Below are positions 39,581-49,781 of a stretch of DNA of 64,000 nucleotides, piece by piece. How positions within the stretch are numbered: the stretch's first letter is position 1; each line of letters opens with the position of its first letter. The stretch covers positions 16,072-80,071 of the forward strand of contig JASAOO010003500.1 of NCBI GenBank assembly GCA_030849075.1, written 5' to 3'. Origin of the DNA: Zelonia costaricensis. Taxonomy: Eukaryota; Euglenozoa; Kinetoplastea; Trypanosomatida; Trypanosomatidae. The translations under genes were made by a program, and so were the position numbers. Below the pieces are notes generated by a model. It was given only the letters and a program-made list of their open reading frames with translations. It ran no database searches and had not been told where the DNA came from.

Positions 39581-40519
39581 CGGTGCCGCCGTGACGGGTA
39601 CTTGGTTCGGCTCGAGGTGCGCGGAGGGAGGAGCGCTGGAAAAGGCGGGTGGCGGGGACAGGGAGGGACAACACACGGAGCGGTAAATAAATCTAGGAGG
39701 GGGGAAGAAGAAATGTCTAGCCACGCAATGCACGACTACCCGTGAGGAAGCGGCCACAACGGTGGGCTGCAGCTTGCGTCGAGGCGGTGCTGCACGACGA
39801 CAGCAGCGGTGCGGACTTCTATTAGCGAAAGATGAGAAGCGGAGGTGTGCGGGTGTGAGGAAGAGAAAGCGTGCGTCTAGGACGATGGAAGACGTCAACG
39901 TAAGTATCCAAGCCGCTTGCGTGGGGAGCAGTGGTACGCGGATGTGTGTGTGGGGGGGGGGGTCGTCTTTCTCTTGTACGCTGGATGCGTTGGAGAGGAA
40001 AGGCGAGTCCAGCGGCGCGCTTCCCTGCAGGCCTACGCACGCTGAACCGCAGCGAGACCGAGCGACGCATGCGTCAGAGAACGAGAAGGGGAAGATTCAC
40101 AGAGAGGAGATGAGCAGACGGAGAAGGCGCAGGGCGGGGGGCGAGGACGCGCAAGAGTTTGCGCATGACAGAGAGAGAGCGTGTGATCCAAAAGACCTGC
40201 ACGGCGTACTCCTGTGCGCAAGGGGCGGAGTTTGGAGATGTGTGACTGTCGCGCCCCCGCGGAGGGAGACGCAGAGAGCGGCGCTCCGTTGCTGGCGGGC
40301 TCTACAAAAGGCGAGGCGCGGACGCACTCGCGCTCGACAGGGATGCGAAAAACGAAGGGGGGAGGAGTTTCACGCGACGGTGTAACGAGTGCGCAGACGC
40401 GCTGCGGCGGCGTGCGGGGGAGTCGAGACGTGCAGGTGCAGTCCGAGAGCAGAAGACAACGCGCGAGAGAGGCGAGCACATTCTGCAATCGCCCCGTGCC
40501 AGCAGCAGCACACCGCACT
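39581..40519. other. Intergenic region
   Basis: It holds the 5'UTR of the 953-aa gene, a G-run (39950-39961), purine-rich plus-strand blocks (40060-40135) and the 3'UTR of the PARP-like/B-box gene. No gene is supported. Confidence 0.6.
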
Positions 40520-43500
40520 TCAACGGTGCTGGGTTGCGGACCCCGCGAGGGCTGCCCGCACCTCGCATGCCCGGGTCTCGGCCACGCCGTCGCCGAGCGC
40601 CGCCGCGCGGTCGTACATGCGCAGTGCCTCCTGCGGCTGATCTAGCAGCGCCTCGAGCAGCACGCCGTAGTTGTACGCCGTCATGCGGTCCTGTGGGTCG
40701 AGCTGCAGCGAGCGCGCGTACCACTGCGCCGCCCCCGCGTAGTCCTTCTCGATCGCCTCAGCGATGTAGGCGTGCGCCTTGGTGCCCATCACGTCGTCCG
40801 TGCCGTGCGCTCGGCACACCGCAGCCCACGTGCGCTGCGCCGCTGCCACGTCGCCACGCCGGAGGAGGGCCCAACCACGCGTCAGAGCCTCTTTCGCCGA
40901 CACGGCCCGTCCCTCCCCCTCGACATCGCTGCCTTCCTCGCCAGAGTGGAAAGAGGCCGCGGCGGGCAGGCGGCGGTGCGCGGTCGACGCTGCTACTGGT
41001 GTCATGGTGCTGTGCTCGAGGCTGGGCAGCGGTGGGTTCCGCTGACGTGCAAGATGCTGTTGGTGGGGCCGCGCCCCTGATGCAGCAGCGTCCATGTCGA
41101 CAGTGGCCGCTCCCCCGCGCTGCTGCGACTGCGGCGGCGGCCGACCCTCTGCCTTGCCCGCGACGGCGAGGTACTGCGCGTAGAGACTGCTGTGGCCGGC
41201 GTTGCTTCGATTCGAGATCGTTGCGGCAGGCGGCGGAGTCGCGCGCCGCGGCTTTGATGCTTTTGTGGTGGTGGTGAGACGGCCTGTGGTTTCAGCCGCA
41301 GAGTCCGGCAGGCGACTCTCGTTGAGCCCCGCCACACCGCCCGCCGCCATCGCAGCTGACGAGGCGGCGTCTGCGCTATAGCCCCGCGTCGAGGGCAACC
41401 GAGGCGGAGGCAGCGCTGGCGCGGCGGGCGCGGCGTCCAGCGGGAGGACGAGCTCCAGCGCCGCCCCGGGCACGCGCTCCTGTGCCCGCGCCATGAGCTG
41501 CTCCGCCTGCCCCTCCTGCTGGATGTGCTGGAGCGCCGTCACAGCCGCAGCCGGGGCGCGCTCCTGCAGCGCGGCGGCCAGTCGGTCACCCAGCACGTCC
41601 GCGGCGTGTAGCGTGGCCTGTACCTCCGTCCGCTCCGCGGCGATGCGGGCAAGCTGCGCCGCGTCCTCGAGGTCCACCTCCCGGCGAATGCGCCGAATCC
41701 GCTCCTCCGTCTCCCGCTGCAGCCGCGCGATCTCCCGCTCCGCCTCTATGTGGCGCGGTGCGCTCGGCATGGCGTCCTCCTCGTTTCGCAGCTGGTTGGC
41801 GTAGGAGCGCATGCTCTCCCGCAGCGCATCTGTGGTGCGCGCCACGTCAGCCAGCCCGGCCCGCGCCATCACCGCCGCCTCTTCTATGGGAGTCACCTCG
41901 CGACCCTTGTACGCCCCCATGACGACGCAGCGGCTGCACGCAAAGGCGTGGCTGTCCGTCACGTAGTACTCCACAGGTCGGTCCGGGTGCGCTGGGCAGG
42001 GCAGCAGCGCGGGATCAACAGTGCACTGCACGAGCAGCCGCGGAAATACCTGCTCGCGTGCGTACACGGCCACGGTCGGCCCGTTGGCTGCGTCCTCGTA
42101 CGCGCAGCTGTCGTACGAGGACAAAAACTCTGCACTGGCCTCCCGCGGCACGTGCAGATCAGACGGACACACAAACGTCGCCCCCACCGCAACGTCGCAC
42201 ACCAAAAGCGCGCAGCTGCGTCGATCCGTGCAGCCGCGGAAAGGCTCACGGAGAAAGCGGAACGGGCCGTCACGCGCCGCCGCGCTGTCCTGCTCTTCGC
42301 GCCGTGTCGCGGCCGGGGTCGACGTCGGGGACGTGATGCCCTGGCGGCCGGCCGGGCTAGCTCCGCCGTGGAGGCCGAACCGCGCTACTTCCATGAGCCG
42401 CCGCGCGTCGCCGACGAGCACCAGCCGCTCCGTCCTCGCCCGCTTCGCGCGCTCCTCGACGTAGGCCGAAAAGCCTACGTACTGCTCAGTGTGAAAGAGC
42501 GTGCTGACTGACAGCGCCTGCACGTGCAGGGGCTGCAGGCCGACGAGCCGCACCGCCTCCTGCACCGATGCAGCGAAGTAGGCGTCGCTGGGAGACAGAG
42601 CCTCGATGCGCAGTGCGTGATCGACGCGGCGACGCCACTCCTGCGCTAGCGCCTGCACCTCCCCGCCTTCTGGTGCCTCTGTGAAGACGTGCAGAGCCTG
42701 CACCGCACTTGAGAACCCGTCGGAGTCGAGAAAGAAGAGCTGCCACGGCCGCCACGGCCGGTACTGCCGCTGCCGGGCCTGCATCATGGAGCACATCTTG
42801 CGCCACAACGATGACGAGGCGGAGTCCACCGCGGCCGCGTCGCGACCATGACGAGCAAAGCCTGTCGAGAGGTCCGACACAACCACGTTGTCGCTGGGTG
42901 TGATGGTCTGCTTCGCGCCGGTGTAGGCAGCAGAGCGCAGCACAGACGGCGCCGCTGCCGGTGCTGACTCGACAGCGAAGCTCGGCGACCGGTCTAGGGA
43001 ACGGGCCGTCTCTTGCGGCGCCTCACGCTGCGGCTGCGGCGTCGGTGACAGGGCTACGGAGAGATACGCACGGTCCGACACCGGCGTCGGCGGCGTGCGC
43101 TGGGGCCGCCCCGCCGTGTTCTGGCGGTGCGGCGAGCCGGCGGCCGGGCTCGACCCTACCGTCACCGGTGTGCCAGCTGCGCCTGCGACGGCCGCCGGGG
43201 TGTAGTGAGGTGGGGCAAAGAGGTAGGTGCGCGGGTCCGGCTCTGGGCCGTAGCGCTCCACGAGCGCCGCAAACAGCTCCGCCGGCGCGCTCGCCTCGGC
43301 TGCCGCATCTGGCGCGTAGACGGCGAGCACCTCCTGCACCCCGGCTGCGGTGCGGTCCAGCTGGTGGGCGGCGAGGTACGCGGTGAGTCGCTGGTGCGGG
43401 TCGATCGTTGCCACCTCAGGCCCGTTGTCCAGGACGAGGTTGCGCATCAGCTCCTCCTCCCGGCCCTCCCACTGGCGCAGTAAGGACGAGATCTCGCCCT

Positions 43501-44206
43501 TGTACTGCGGGCCATACACGTCGAAGAAGCCCGCGAGTCGCGCCTCGTAGTCCTGAATGGCGTAGCGGCGGTACAACTTTGTGAAAGTGTCCAGCTCTGA
43601 GACGACCTCGACGACGTTCGGGACGAGTCGCAGGCCCTGCGGGTTGTGCCGGCGGAGAAAGCGCTCCAGCCGCTGACGATAGCCTGCCTTGTCATCCGGG
43701 TCGACAGCGAACGAGAGACCGACCTGGCCCATTTCGGTTCCCACAATGCGGGTGGCGAGCTTGTGTACCTCGACGACGTCTTTGACGTTGATACGCAGCG
43801 GCGCCGAGGTGCCAACAACGCGTCCGTCGCCGGCGTCCCCGCGGAACGGCGGCGAGGAGCTCAAGGACGACGATGGCGCCGGCCCGCCGCGGGTTTTGCT
43901 GCCCACCTCCCTCACTAACACCGCAACCTCGAGCTCCGGCAGTGCACACCGCCACACCTTCGCGCCACCGCCGCCGTCGTTGCTGTTGCCGCGCGATACC
44001 TCGTCAAGGCGCACCTCGAAGAGGTTTGGCGTCGTGGAGACGACGTCGTCAGTTGTGAAGGTCGCCGCTGCGACGGGCGCCGAGTAGGCAGAGACGCGGT
44101 GCACCATGTGCGCCTCCACCACAAAGATGCGCGGCCCATTCTCGCACGCCGCGAGTGGGACGTTCACAAGGTTGTGAAGCGTCACCAACACCGGCCAGCA
44201 CGCCAT
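40520..44206 (-). CDS. Multidomain protein: GREEEL-type repeats, degenerate PARP-like fold, B-box-like motif, coiled coil, TPRs (1228 aa)
   Basis: ATG 44206 begins MACWPVLVTLHNLVNVPL, a C2-like beta-rich region to about 168. Residues 175-322 hold three ~45-aa helical modules (FFDVYGPQYKGE, GREEELMRNL, ALVERYGPEP) of a type common in kinetoplastid proteins. Residues 485-730 resemble a poly(ADP-ribose) polymerase catalytic fold: ERLVLVGDARRLMEVARFGL (593-612) sits where LFHGT would be, then SCALLVCDVAVG (664-675), SSYDSC (696-701) and VAVYAREQVFPRLLVQ (712-727). The catalytic His is replaced by V598 and the Glu by T711, so activity is unlikely. A B-box-like zinc motif follows (CPAH 737-740, CSRC 757-760, with a truncated ligand set), then a coiled coil (780-880) and C-terminal TPRs (about 1115-1215). 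It may act as a scaffold. I know no named homologue. Confidence 0.75.
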   Translation of the reverse strand: MACWPVLVTLHNLVNVPLAACENGPRIFVVEAHMVHRVSAYSAPVAAATFTTDDVVSTTPNLFEVRLDEVSRGNSNDGGGGAKVWRCALPELEVAVLVREVGSKTRGGPAPSSSLSSSPPFRGDAGDGRVVGTSAPLRINVKDVVEVHKLATRIVGTEMGQVGLSFAVDPDDKAGYRQRLERFLRRHNPQGLRLVPNVVEVVSELDTFTKLYRRYAIQDYEARLAGFFDVYGPQYKGEISSLLRQWEGREEELMRNLVLDNGPEVATIDPHQRLTAYLAAHQLDRTAAGVQEVLAVYAPDAAAEASAPAELFAALVERYGPEPDPRTYLFAPPHYTPAAVAGAAGTPVTVGSSPAAGSPHRQNTAGRPQRTPPTPVSDRAYLSVALSPTPQPQREAPQETARSLDRSPSFAVESAPAAAPSVLRSAAYTGAKQTITPSDNVVVSDLSTGFARHGRDAAAVDSASSSLWRKMCSMMQARQRQYRPWRPWQLFFLDSDGFSSAVQALHVFTEAPEGGEVQALAQEWRRRVDHALRIEALSPSDAYFAASVQEAVRLVGLQPLHVQALSVSTLFHTEQYVGFSAYVEERAKRARTERLVLVGDARRLMEVARFGLHGGASPAGRQGITSPTSTPAATRREEQDSAAARDGPFRFLREPFRGCTDRRSCALLVCDVAVGATFVCPSDLHVPREASAEFLSSYDSCAYEDAANGPTVAVYAREQVFPRLLVQCTVDPALLPCPAHPDRPVEYYVTDSHAFACSRCVVMGAYKGREVTPIEEAAVMARAGLADVARTTDALRESMRSYANQLRNEEDAMPSAPRHIEAEREIARLQRETEERIRRIRREVDLEDAAQLARIAAERTEVQATLHAADVLGDRLAAALQERAPAAAVTALQHIQQEGQAEQLMARAQERVPGAALELVLPLDAAPAAPALPPPRLPSTRGYSADAASSAAMAAGGVAGLNESRLPDSAAETTGRLTTTTKASKPRRATPPPAATISNRSNAGHSSLYAQYLAVAGKAEGRPPPQSQQRGGAATVDMDAAASGARPHQQHLARQRNPPLPSLEHSTMTPVAASTAHRRLPAAASFHSGEEGSDVEGEGRAVSAKEALTRGWALLRRGDVAAAQRTWAAVCRAHGTDDVMGTKAHAYIAEAIEKDYAGAAQWYARSLQLDPQDRMTAYNYGVLLEALLDQPQEALRMYDRAAALGDGVAETRACEVRAALAGSATQHR

Positions 44207-44986
44207 GATGGTGGAATGTGGGCTTGGTGCTTGTGTGTGTGGGGGGGGGGGCCTGTGTGACGAGGAGAGGCGTTCGTTAGCGGTCGGGAAAGGGGGTGTG
44301 CAAGCCCGCGAGCTGTGATCTAAACGTCTACAATTGTTAAGGTGCGAGAAATAAGAGGGCGAGAGAGAAGGAAACAAAGCGGTGCCCCGCGTGCGCAGAA
44401 ACGCGCGGATGTGCTAAAAGCGAACTCGTACACGGGCAAGGTGAGCGGCGCGCTGATGGTTTGTGCGAGCCGGCGAGAAGAGGGAATAGACTGCCTGTGT
44501 GGTGTGGAGAGAGTCCTCAAAACACAGAAAAAAGGACGTTCTCCTGCTTCGCTTCGGCGCCGCTACCAGGGCTGTAACGTGGGAAAGAACGGGAGCGTGA
44601 CAGCGACGAGACAGTAAGAGAGGGGTGGAAGAGGGAACAGAAAGACATCACACCCGCAGCCATGACCGTGGAATACGAGACGATGCAAGGAGCGCGAAAC
44701 TCGCCACTACCCAAGCAACCCCCCCCCGATCCCCTCACCCCGCCCTGCTGCAACAGCGAGCACACGGGGCAAGAGAGCTGCGTCCGCGTCTCCATCAAGT
44801 AAAATAATCGGCCCGTGACGGGCGGCAATTGCATTGGTCGATGTTCTCGCCCTGCAGACCGTAGTCTTCTGTGACAGTGATGAGAGGGGGAAAAAGCCAC
44901 AAAACGCACCCCGCCCGCAACACACGCGCGGGTGCGCGTGAGTTTTGCTGCCCGCGAAGCCAAAAATGCACCTGCTTCGCCGGCAA
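44207..44986. other. Intergenic region
   Basis: It holds the 5'UTR of the PARP-like gene, with a G-run (44241-44250) and a purine stretch (44340-44380), and the 3'UTR of the oligopeptidase gene. It is less repetitive than intergenic DNA further left. No gene is seen. Confidence 0.6.
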
Positions 44987-47701
44987 CTACTTGCCGCGCT
45001 GCTCCTCTTGGTAGATGTTGCGTCCCGTCGCCTTGCCATAGCTACCCTGCTTCGCACCGGAGCGCACTCCCTCTCGCGCGTCGCGCTCCTTGGCGCGGAA
45101 CAGCTCGTCCACCTTCTTCTGATCCAGCTCCGAGTCGGTCGGCACCCAGAAGAAGGGCTCCTTCTCTGCCTTCAACTTACGGAAGTTCGGCTCCCAGTCA
45201 AAGGCGTTCAGCTTCATGTTGTAGTCGATGCGCTCCCGCTCCCAGTTGTCCCATTTCAGGAAGACCTTCTTCTGATCGTCGTGGTCCATGGCGCCGGTCG
45301 CCGTGAGGTTGTGCATGTGCGTCATGATGTCCATGTCATTTAGCACCTTGCCAGGTCCCTCGAGGTCCAGCTGTGAGCACAGAAATGCAAGCTCCTCGCA
45401 AATGCACTCAGTGTCGCCCCAGAAGTAGTGGCCGCCGCTCGGCCGCGTGCGCAAGACCAGCGGCCGGGCAACCGGGTCCACCGACTTGCGTGTGCGCTGC
45501 TGTCGCAGCTTCGCCACATACTTGAGCGCGTTCCAAGCCGGCACGCGGTCGTCGTCGAGGCAGGCGGAGATCATCATGCCCGGGTACGTGACGCGGTCGT
45601 TCACGTTGTAGTACGGGTCGTACTGCTTGAGCAGGTCGAGGTCGCGCTTGCTGTTCAGCGGGTCGCCCCAGTCCGCGCGCTCGGCCAGCGAGAGCGGGAG
45701 GTCGGGGTCAATCATGGTATTGATGATGTCCAGGAAGGGCGACCGCATGAGGGCGTTGCCGAATAGGCCGCAGCCGCGCATGTTCATCGCCGCGGCGATC
45801 GGCACGCAGCCGGCGCTCGTCCCGGCAGCCACCATAAGCTCCGGCTTTGTGTAGCCCATCTCCACCATGTGCTCGCAGCACGCAATGAAGTCCTGCACAG
45901 TTTTGATCTTGTTTACTCCCTTGCCCATCTCCGCCCAGTTTGGCAGCTCGCCGCCACCGCGCACGTGCGCGAAGGCGACCGTCCAGCGGCGGCGCAGCAT
46001 CCACATGTACGGCGCCAGCTGGAAGTGCATCGACGGCACCTCGCCGTAGGAGCCGTACACGTAAATGAGGCAGTGCTTTGGCGAGTTGGGCTGCGCCTCG
46101 AAGTCCGTCGCCTCCTGCACAAAGGCGTCGCGGCGGTGGCAAATCGTGATGGGGATCTCCGTCCCGTCCTCCGACACGCACACGTCGCGGTAAACGCTGT
46201 AGGGCCACATGTAGTCCCACGGCGTGAACTGCTCCGCCTGCCGCTGCGTAAAGAGCGCCTCTGGCGCGCACAAACGCGCCTGGCTCGCCGTGATGTCGGA
46301 GTTGAAGTTGAAGACGCAGTCGCGCGGCGGCTGCGCGATGCCGCTGTACACGAAACTCATCGCGTCCTGGTTGAAGTTCCGGTTGAGCCCCGGCGTGACG
46401 GCGGTCAGCGGCGGAAAGTGCACCACGACGTCTTCGCTGCGCGGCGCGGCGGCGGCGGCGTCGAGCCCGGCGTCGCACTTGATCACGCGAATGCGCTGCG
46501 TGCGTTCAAACGCGAAGTGCGTCTCGTGGAGGATGATGCGGTCCTGAAAGAGGTCCACATCCGTGATCTGCACATCGTCGCGGTGCGGCACGAGCTCCTT
46601 CCACTCCGCTGCGGACCCGTGCGCGAGCGCCACCTCGTCGCGGATGTACACGAGGCGAAAGTTGGCGCCCTTGTCGGAGGTCACCATGACGAAGTTCCCG
46701 TTGTAGTGGTCTAGCCAGTTCCACCCTGTCTTGCCAGCCACCTCGACAGGCTTGCCGTCTTTGAAGAAGGAGTGGAGTGGGGTGGGGATAATCGGGTACG
46801 AGGCAGGCACAACGAGGGCGTTTCCCTTGACCTTCGAGTCGGATGTGATGGTGACGTACTTGTTGTCTTTTGTCTTGCGTACGTCGACAAAGAAGCTCTC
46901 ATCGTCGTCGCGGTAGACCTTCACCGGCGGCTCCAGGATTCCGGGGCGGATCTCCTGCATCATGACGCGGTGTGGCCGATTTAGCTCATTCGACTCCGTG
47001 TAGAAGAACTGGTTGCCAGCGCCAAACTCGATGCTAACGATGTTCGTACCGCGAATGACGTGGAAGAGGCTAGCGTTGTCGATGCTGCGAATGTGGCACA
47101 AATACCTATCGCCGCCTTCGACAGAGAGCGTGTAGGCCAGGTAGCGGCCGTCCTCTGAGACACGGCAGACGCCGACGGAGCACTCCTTGTAGCCAAAATG
47201 CTGTTGCAGGAGAAGGGGATTGATAAGCTCCTCGGCTAGGAGGTCCACCTCGCCGAATCGCTTCCGATAAAAGCCGATTGCGCTAGAGTCGTGTCCAGGG
47301 ACGACACGCGTGAAGTAGACGTAGTCGCCAATGCGCTCCTCGCCTTTGTCGTACCCACCCTCACGGTTGCTTACAACCACTTTCGCGTCCAGCTCCGCCC
47401 ACAACCGCCCCTTGGAGTGCCGAAAATCGAATTTGCTGTCAATCAGCGAAAAATGCTGCCCTTCGGCCTTGATAGCCTGCTGTGTCTCACGATCGAACAG
47501 ATCCTCCATGTAGCGAAATGGGTCAGGCTTCTGCTGCTCTCCGTGCAGCATGAGCCCCTCCGGCTTTTCGCCAGGAAGCGGGCCATCCAGCATGGGAAGC
47601 GGGTACGTCTGCCGGAGCTGCGGTGCCCACTTGTTCACCACACGGCGCGATAGCGTGTACGCCCAGTTGGACGTGGGCACCCACGGAAAAAGGGCAGCCA
47701 T
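44987..47701 (-). CDS. OPB2: Oligopeptidase B-like serine peptidase (clan SC, family S9A)
   Basis: The protein is 904 aa, longer than classical oligopeptidase B (about 730 aa). An N-terminal beta-propeller region (about 60-490) precedes the alpha/beta-hydrolase domain (500-780). The catalytic triad is present: Ser629 in GTSAG, Asp717 in LDDDRV and His758 in GGHY. Other family marks are CLIYVYGSYGE (544-554), AHVRGGGELPNW (578-589), and AERADWGDP (673-681), equivalent to the GEWEEWGNP loop that shapes P1 specificity. The family cleaves short peptides after Arg/Lys in the cytosol. About 120 residues beyond the S9 fold (783-904) form a charged helical tail absent from classical enzymes. ATG 47701 is the first Met of the frame, and plus-strand purines at 47781-47817 give an acceptor tract. 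The symbol follows the second Leishmania OPB as I recall it. Confidence 0.9.
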   Translation of the reverse strand: MAALFPWVPTSNWAYTLSRRVVNKWAPQLRQTYPLPMLDGPLPGEKPEGLMLHGEQQKPDPFRYMEDLFDRETQQAIKAEGQHFSLIDSKFDFRHSKGRLWAELDAKVVVSNREGGYDKGEERIGDYVYFTRVVPGHDSSAIGFYRKRFGEVDLLAEELINPLLLQQHFGYKECSVGVCRVSEDGRYLAYTLSVEGGDRYLCHIRSIDNASLFHVIRGTNIVSIEFGAGNQFFYTESNELNRPHRVMMQEIRPGILEPPVKVYRDDDESFFVDVRKTKDNKYVTITSDSKVKGNALVVPASYPIIPTPLHSFFKDGKPVEVAGKTGWNWLDHYNGNFVMVTSDKGANFRLVYIRDEVALAHGSAAEWKELVPHRDDVQITDVDLFQDRIILHETHFAFERTQRIRVIKCDAGLDAAAAAPRSEDVVVHFPPLTAVTPGLNRNFNQDAMSFVYSGIAQPPRDCVFNFNSDITASQARLCAPEALFTQRQAEQFTPWDYMWPYSVYRDVCVSEDGTEIPITICHRRDAFVQEATDFEAQPNSPKHCLIYVYGSYGEVPSMHFQLAPYMWMLRRRWTVAFAHVRGGGELPNWAEMGKGVNKIKTVQDFIACCEHMVEMGYTKPELMVAAGTSAGCVPIAAAMNMRGCGLFGNALMRSPFLDIINTMIDPDLPLSLAERADWGDPLNSKRDLDLLKQYDPYYNVNDRVTYPGMMISACLDDDRVPAWNALKYVAKLRQQRTRKSVDPVARPLVLRTRPSGGHYFWGDTECICEELAFLCSQLDLEGPGKVLNDMDIMTHMHNLTATGAMDHDDQKKVFLKWDNWERERIDYNMKLNAFDWEPNFRKLKAEKEPFFWVPTDSELDQKKVDELFRAKERDAREGVRSGAKQGSYGKATGRNIYQEEQRGK

Positions 47702-48557
47702 CTCGACTGCCGCGCCACTAGATCAGGACCGGTTGCGTCTTGCGTGACCTTGCTCCTTCTTTTCTTTGCCGAATGGCCACGCGAGAACAGGAAAGACGAG
47801 ACGCGGAGAAAAAAAGGTCGGCGCCGAACAGGCAAGCAGGTAGAGGCCGCTCTCAGAGTTTGTGGATTTCGACTGCCAGCGTGTGTGTTGTGAGCGCTGG
47901 CGAACGGGTCCAGCTTGTACTCTGCGCAGCGAGAGCAAAGAAAAGGGAAGGAGGGGCAACCATTGAGCACGCCGAGAGTGCTTCGAGAAGACGCAGTCGA
48001 TGTGTCGGCAACCTTCCTGAGCGTGTGTGCACCGCGAGAGAAGGGCGACGAGTTGTGCAAGGAAACCTCCGCAGCGCCTACGCGCAACAGCTGCGAGTGT
48101 GGGTGCGCGCTGTCGGAGGCCCTCACAGCGGGCACCTCCCTTGGAAAAAAGAGAGGCAACGCTGCGTGCCAAGATTTCCTTGTCCGTGTGCTAATGGCCG
48201 CTGGCGGCCACAGGCAGGCGCCTTGTTTTTTTTTTTTGCTTTCACGGGTTTTGCGGCAGACAGCGAGCATGGACAAGCCCCGCCTGAGCGACAGAAGCGC
48301 CGTTTCGCCCTCTTGACTAACACAGCGCGAAAGGGCAATCCGAACACGGCAGAAACGGTGGAAAAAGCACTTCGTGGGGGCAGCGACACAGCTCGGCACA
48401 TCCTGCATCCGCTACGATGAGGTGGCAAGAGCGCAGGCGATAGCGACAGAGCAGCGCTGCTTCTGTTGTCTTTCTGAGACGCACACAGAACCAAAGTGGA
48501 GAAACAAGGAGAAAAAAGTCGGGCGCGCCGCCATCGCGATCCTTCACCGTTTTCGCG
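47702..48557. other. Intergenic region
   Basis: It contains the oligopeptidase 5'UTR (pyrimidine tract opposite 47781-47817), a T-run at 48224-48234, and the 3'UTR of the sterol dehydrogenase gene. A 226-codon plus-strand frame lacks any motif. No gene is called. Confidence 0.6.
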
Positions 48558-49781
48558 TTACTTGTTCTTGTTCGCCTGGATGTTGATTTTCTGCTGCGAA
48601 CCAGACGAGATGCCGGCCATAGAGGTGTGGTCTTGCTTGTTGAACTTTGGTAGCCAGTTCAGCTTGAACCACTCAATTGTGTCATCCCAGCCCTCCGCGA
48701 ACGAGATGACTGGCTGGTACTCAAGATCGTGCTCCGCCGCGTCAATGCGGAACCAGCGGTTCATTGTGAGCACAAACACGTTGAAGACGTTGAGTTTGAA
48801 CGTTGTCTTTGCCATCCAGCCCGCCACCTCGGCAAACAGCGCCGCAACGTACAGGAACCAGAACGGGTAGTGGATCTTCTTCAAGATTGAGCCGAAGCCC
48901 ATCCCAACCACCGCCTTGTCTAGCTCCTTCCAGAAAATGCAGTACGCGGCCGGCTCGGGGTGCGTGTCGCCGTCAGTGACTATGTAGAAGCGGCCGAGGT
49001 AGGGCGAGCCCTTGTACAGCTGCTTCTCCGCAATGATGAGGCCGTGGCAGTAGTTGTCGACGTGCGTGAAGCAGATACGGTTGTCGCCCTTACCGAACAC
49101 GCGCAGCTTGCCGGTACCCGCGGCTTCGAGCATGTTGGGCAAGAACAAGTTGTCGCGAGGGCCGTAAACCTGATGCGGCGCGACTGCGATCGCCAAGAAA
49201 TCATCGCTGATGGCCTCCCGCATCGCCATCTCGCCCTCAGCCTTCGTCTGCGCGTACATTTGCATGTAGTGCTCCAGCGGTAGCTGCGGCATTTCGTCCT
49301 CTGTCAGCCCGTCCACGTTAGGGCTGTGAAAGAGGCTGCCCTTGAACCGCGTCGACGGTGACGAGCTGAAAACGAGCTTCTTCACACCATGCTCCTTGCA
49401 TGCGCGGATGACGTTGACCGTGCCGCCGTAGTTCACCCGACGGTACAGGTCGTAGGGATGAAAAGGCCCAACAGCCGCCGCAAGGTGCCACACGCAATCG
49501 CACCCCTTGATGGCGGCTGCGACCGACTCATACGAAGTGATGTCGCCCACCACGTACTCGATTGCAGGGTGGTTCCAGATTCCAATGGCCTTTTCCTTCG
49601 GCACAATGTCGAAGCAGACGACTTTTTCCGCACCACGCTCCACCAGCATTTCCACCAAGCGCGTACCCACAAACCCGGTTCCGCCGGTGACCACGCATTT
49701 TTTCGGAACCGGCGGATACGCCGCGCTGGCTGCGCGCCTTTGCTCCGGCGAAAGCAGCGGGTTCAGCTCCTTCGGTGGCAT
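48558..49781 (-). CDS. NAD(P)-dependent sterol-4-carboxylate 3-dehydrogenase-like protein (3beta-HSD/NSDHL/ERG26 family)
   Basis: The protein is 407 aa, starting MPPKELNPLLSPEQRRA. An extended short-chain dehydrogenase fold begins with VVTGGTGFVGTRLVEMLVERG (30-50), the GxxGxxG dinucleotide site, with D58 at the end of the second strand. The active-site pair is Y176 and K180 (YAQTK), and S139-S141 supply the Ser. VAPHQVYGPRDNLFLP (200-215) and FTHVDNYCHGLI (238-249) are 3beta-HSD/NSDHL family signatures. A hydrophobic segment (305-322) suggests membrane association. Enzymes of this group carry out the C-3 dehydrogenation/C-4 decarboxylation step of sterol demethylation, here expected in ergosterol synthesis in the ER. 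The product assignment is by family. Purines at 49789-49803 on the plus strand form the upstream splice tract. Confidence 0.88.
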   Translation of the reverse strand: MPPKELNPLLSPEQRRAASAAYPPVPKKCVVTGGTGFVGTRLVEMLVERGAEKVVCFDIVPKEKAIGIWNHPAIEYVVGDITSYESVAAAIKGCDCVWHLAAAVGPFHPYDLYRRVNYGGTVNVIRACKEHGVKKLVFSSSPSTRFKGSLFHSPNVDGLTEDEMPQLPLEHYMQMYAQTKAEGEMAMREAISDDFLAIAVAPHQVYGPRDNLFLPNMLEAAGTGKLRVFGKGDNRICFTHVDNYCHGLIIAEKQLYKGSPYLGRFYIVTDGDTHPEPAAYCIFWKELDKAVVGMGFGSILKKIHYPFWFLYVAALFAEVAGWMAKTTFKLNVFNVFVLTMNRWFRIDAAEHDLEYQPVISFAEGWDDTIEWFKLNWLPKFNKQDHTSMAGISSGSQQKINIQANKNK

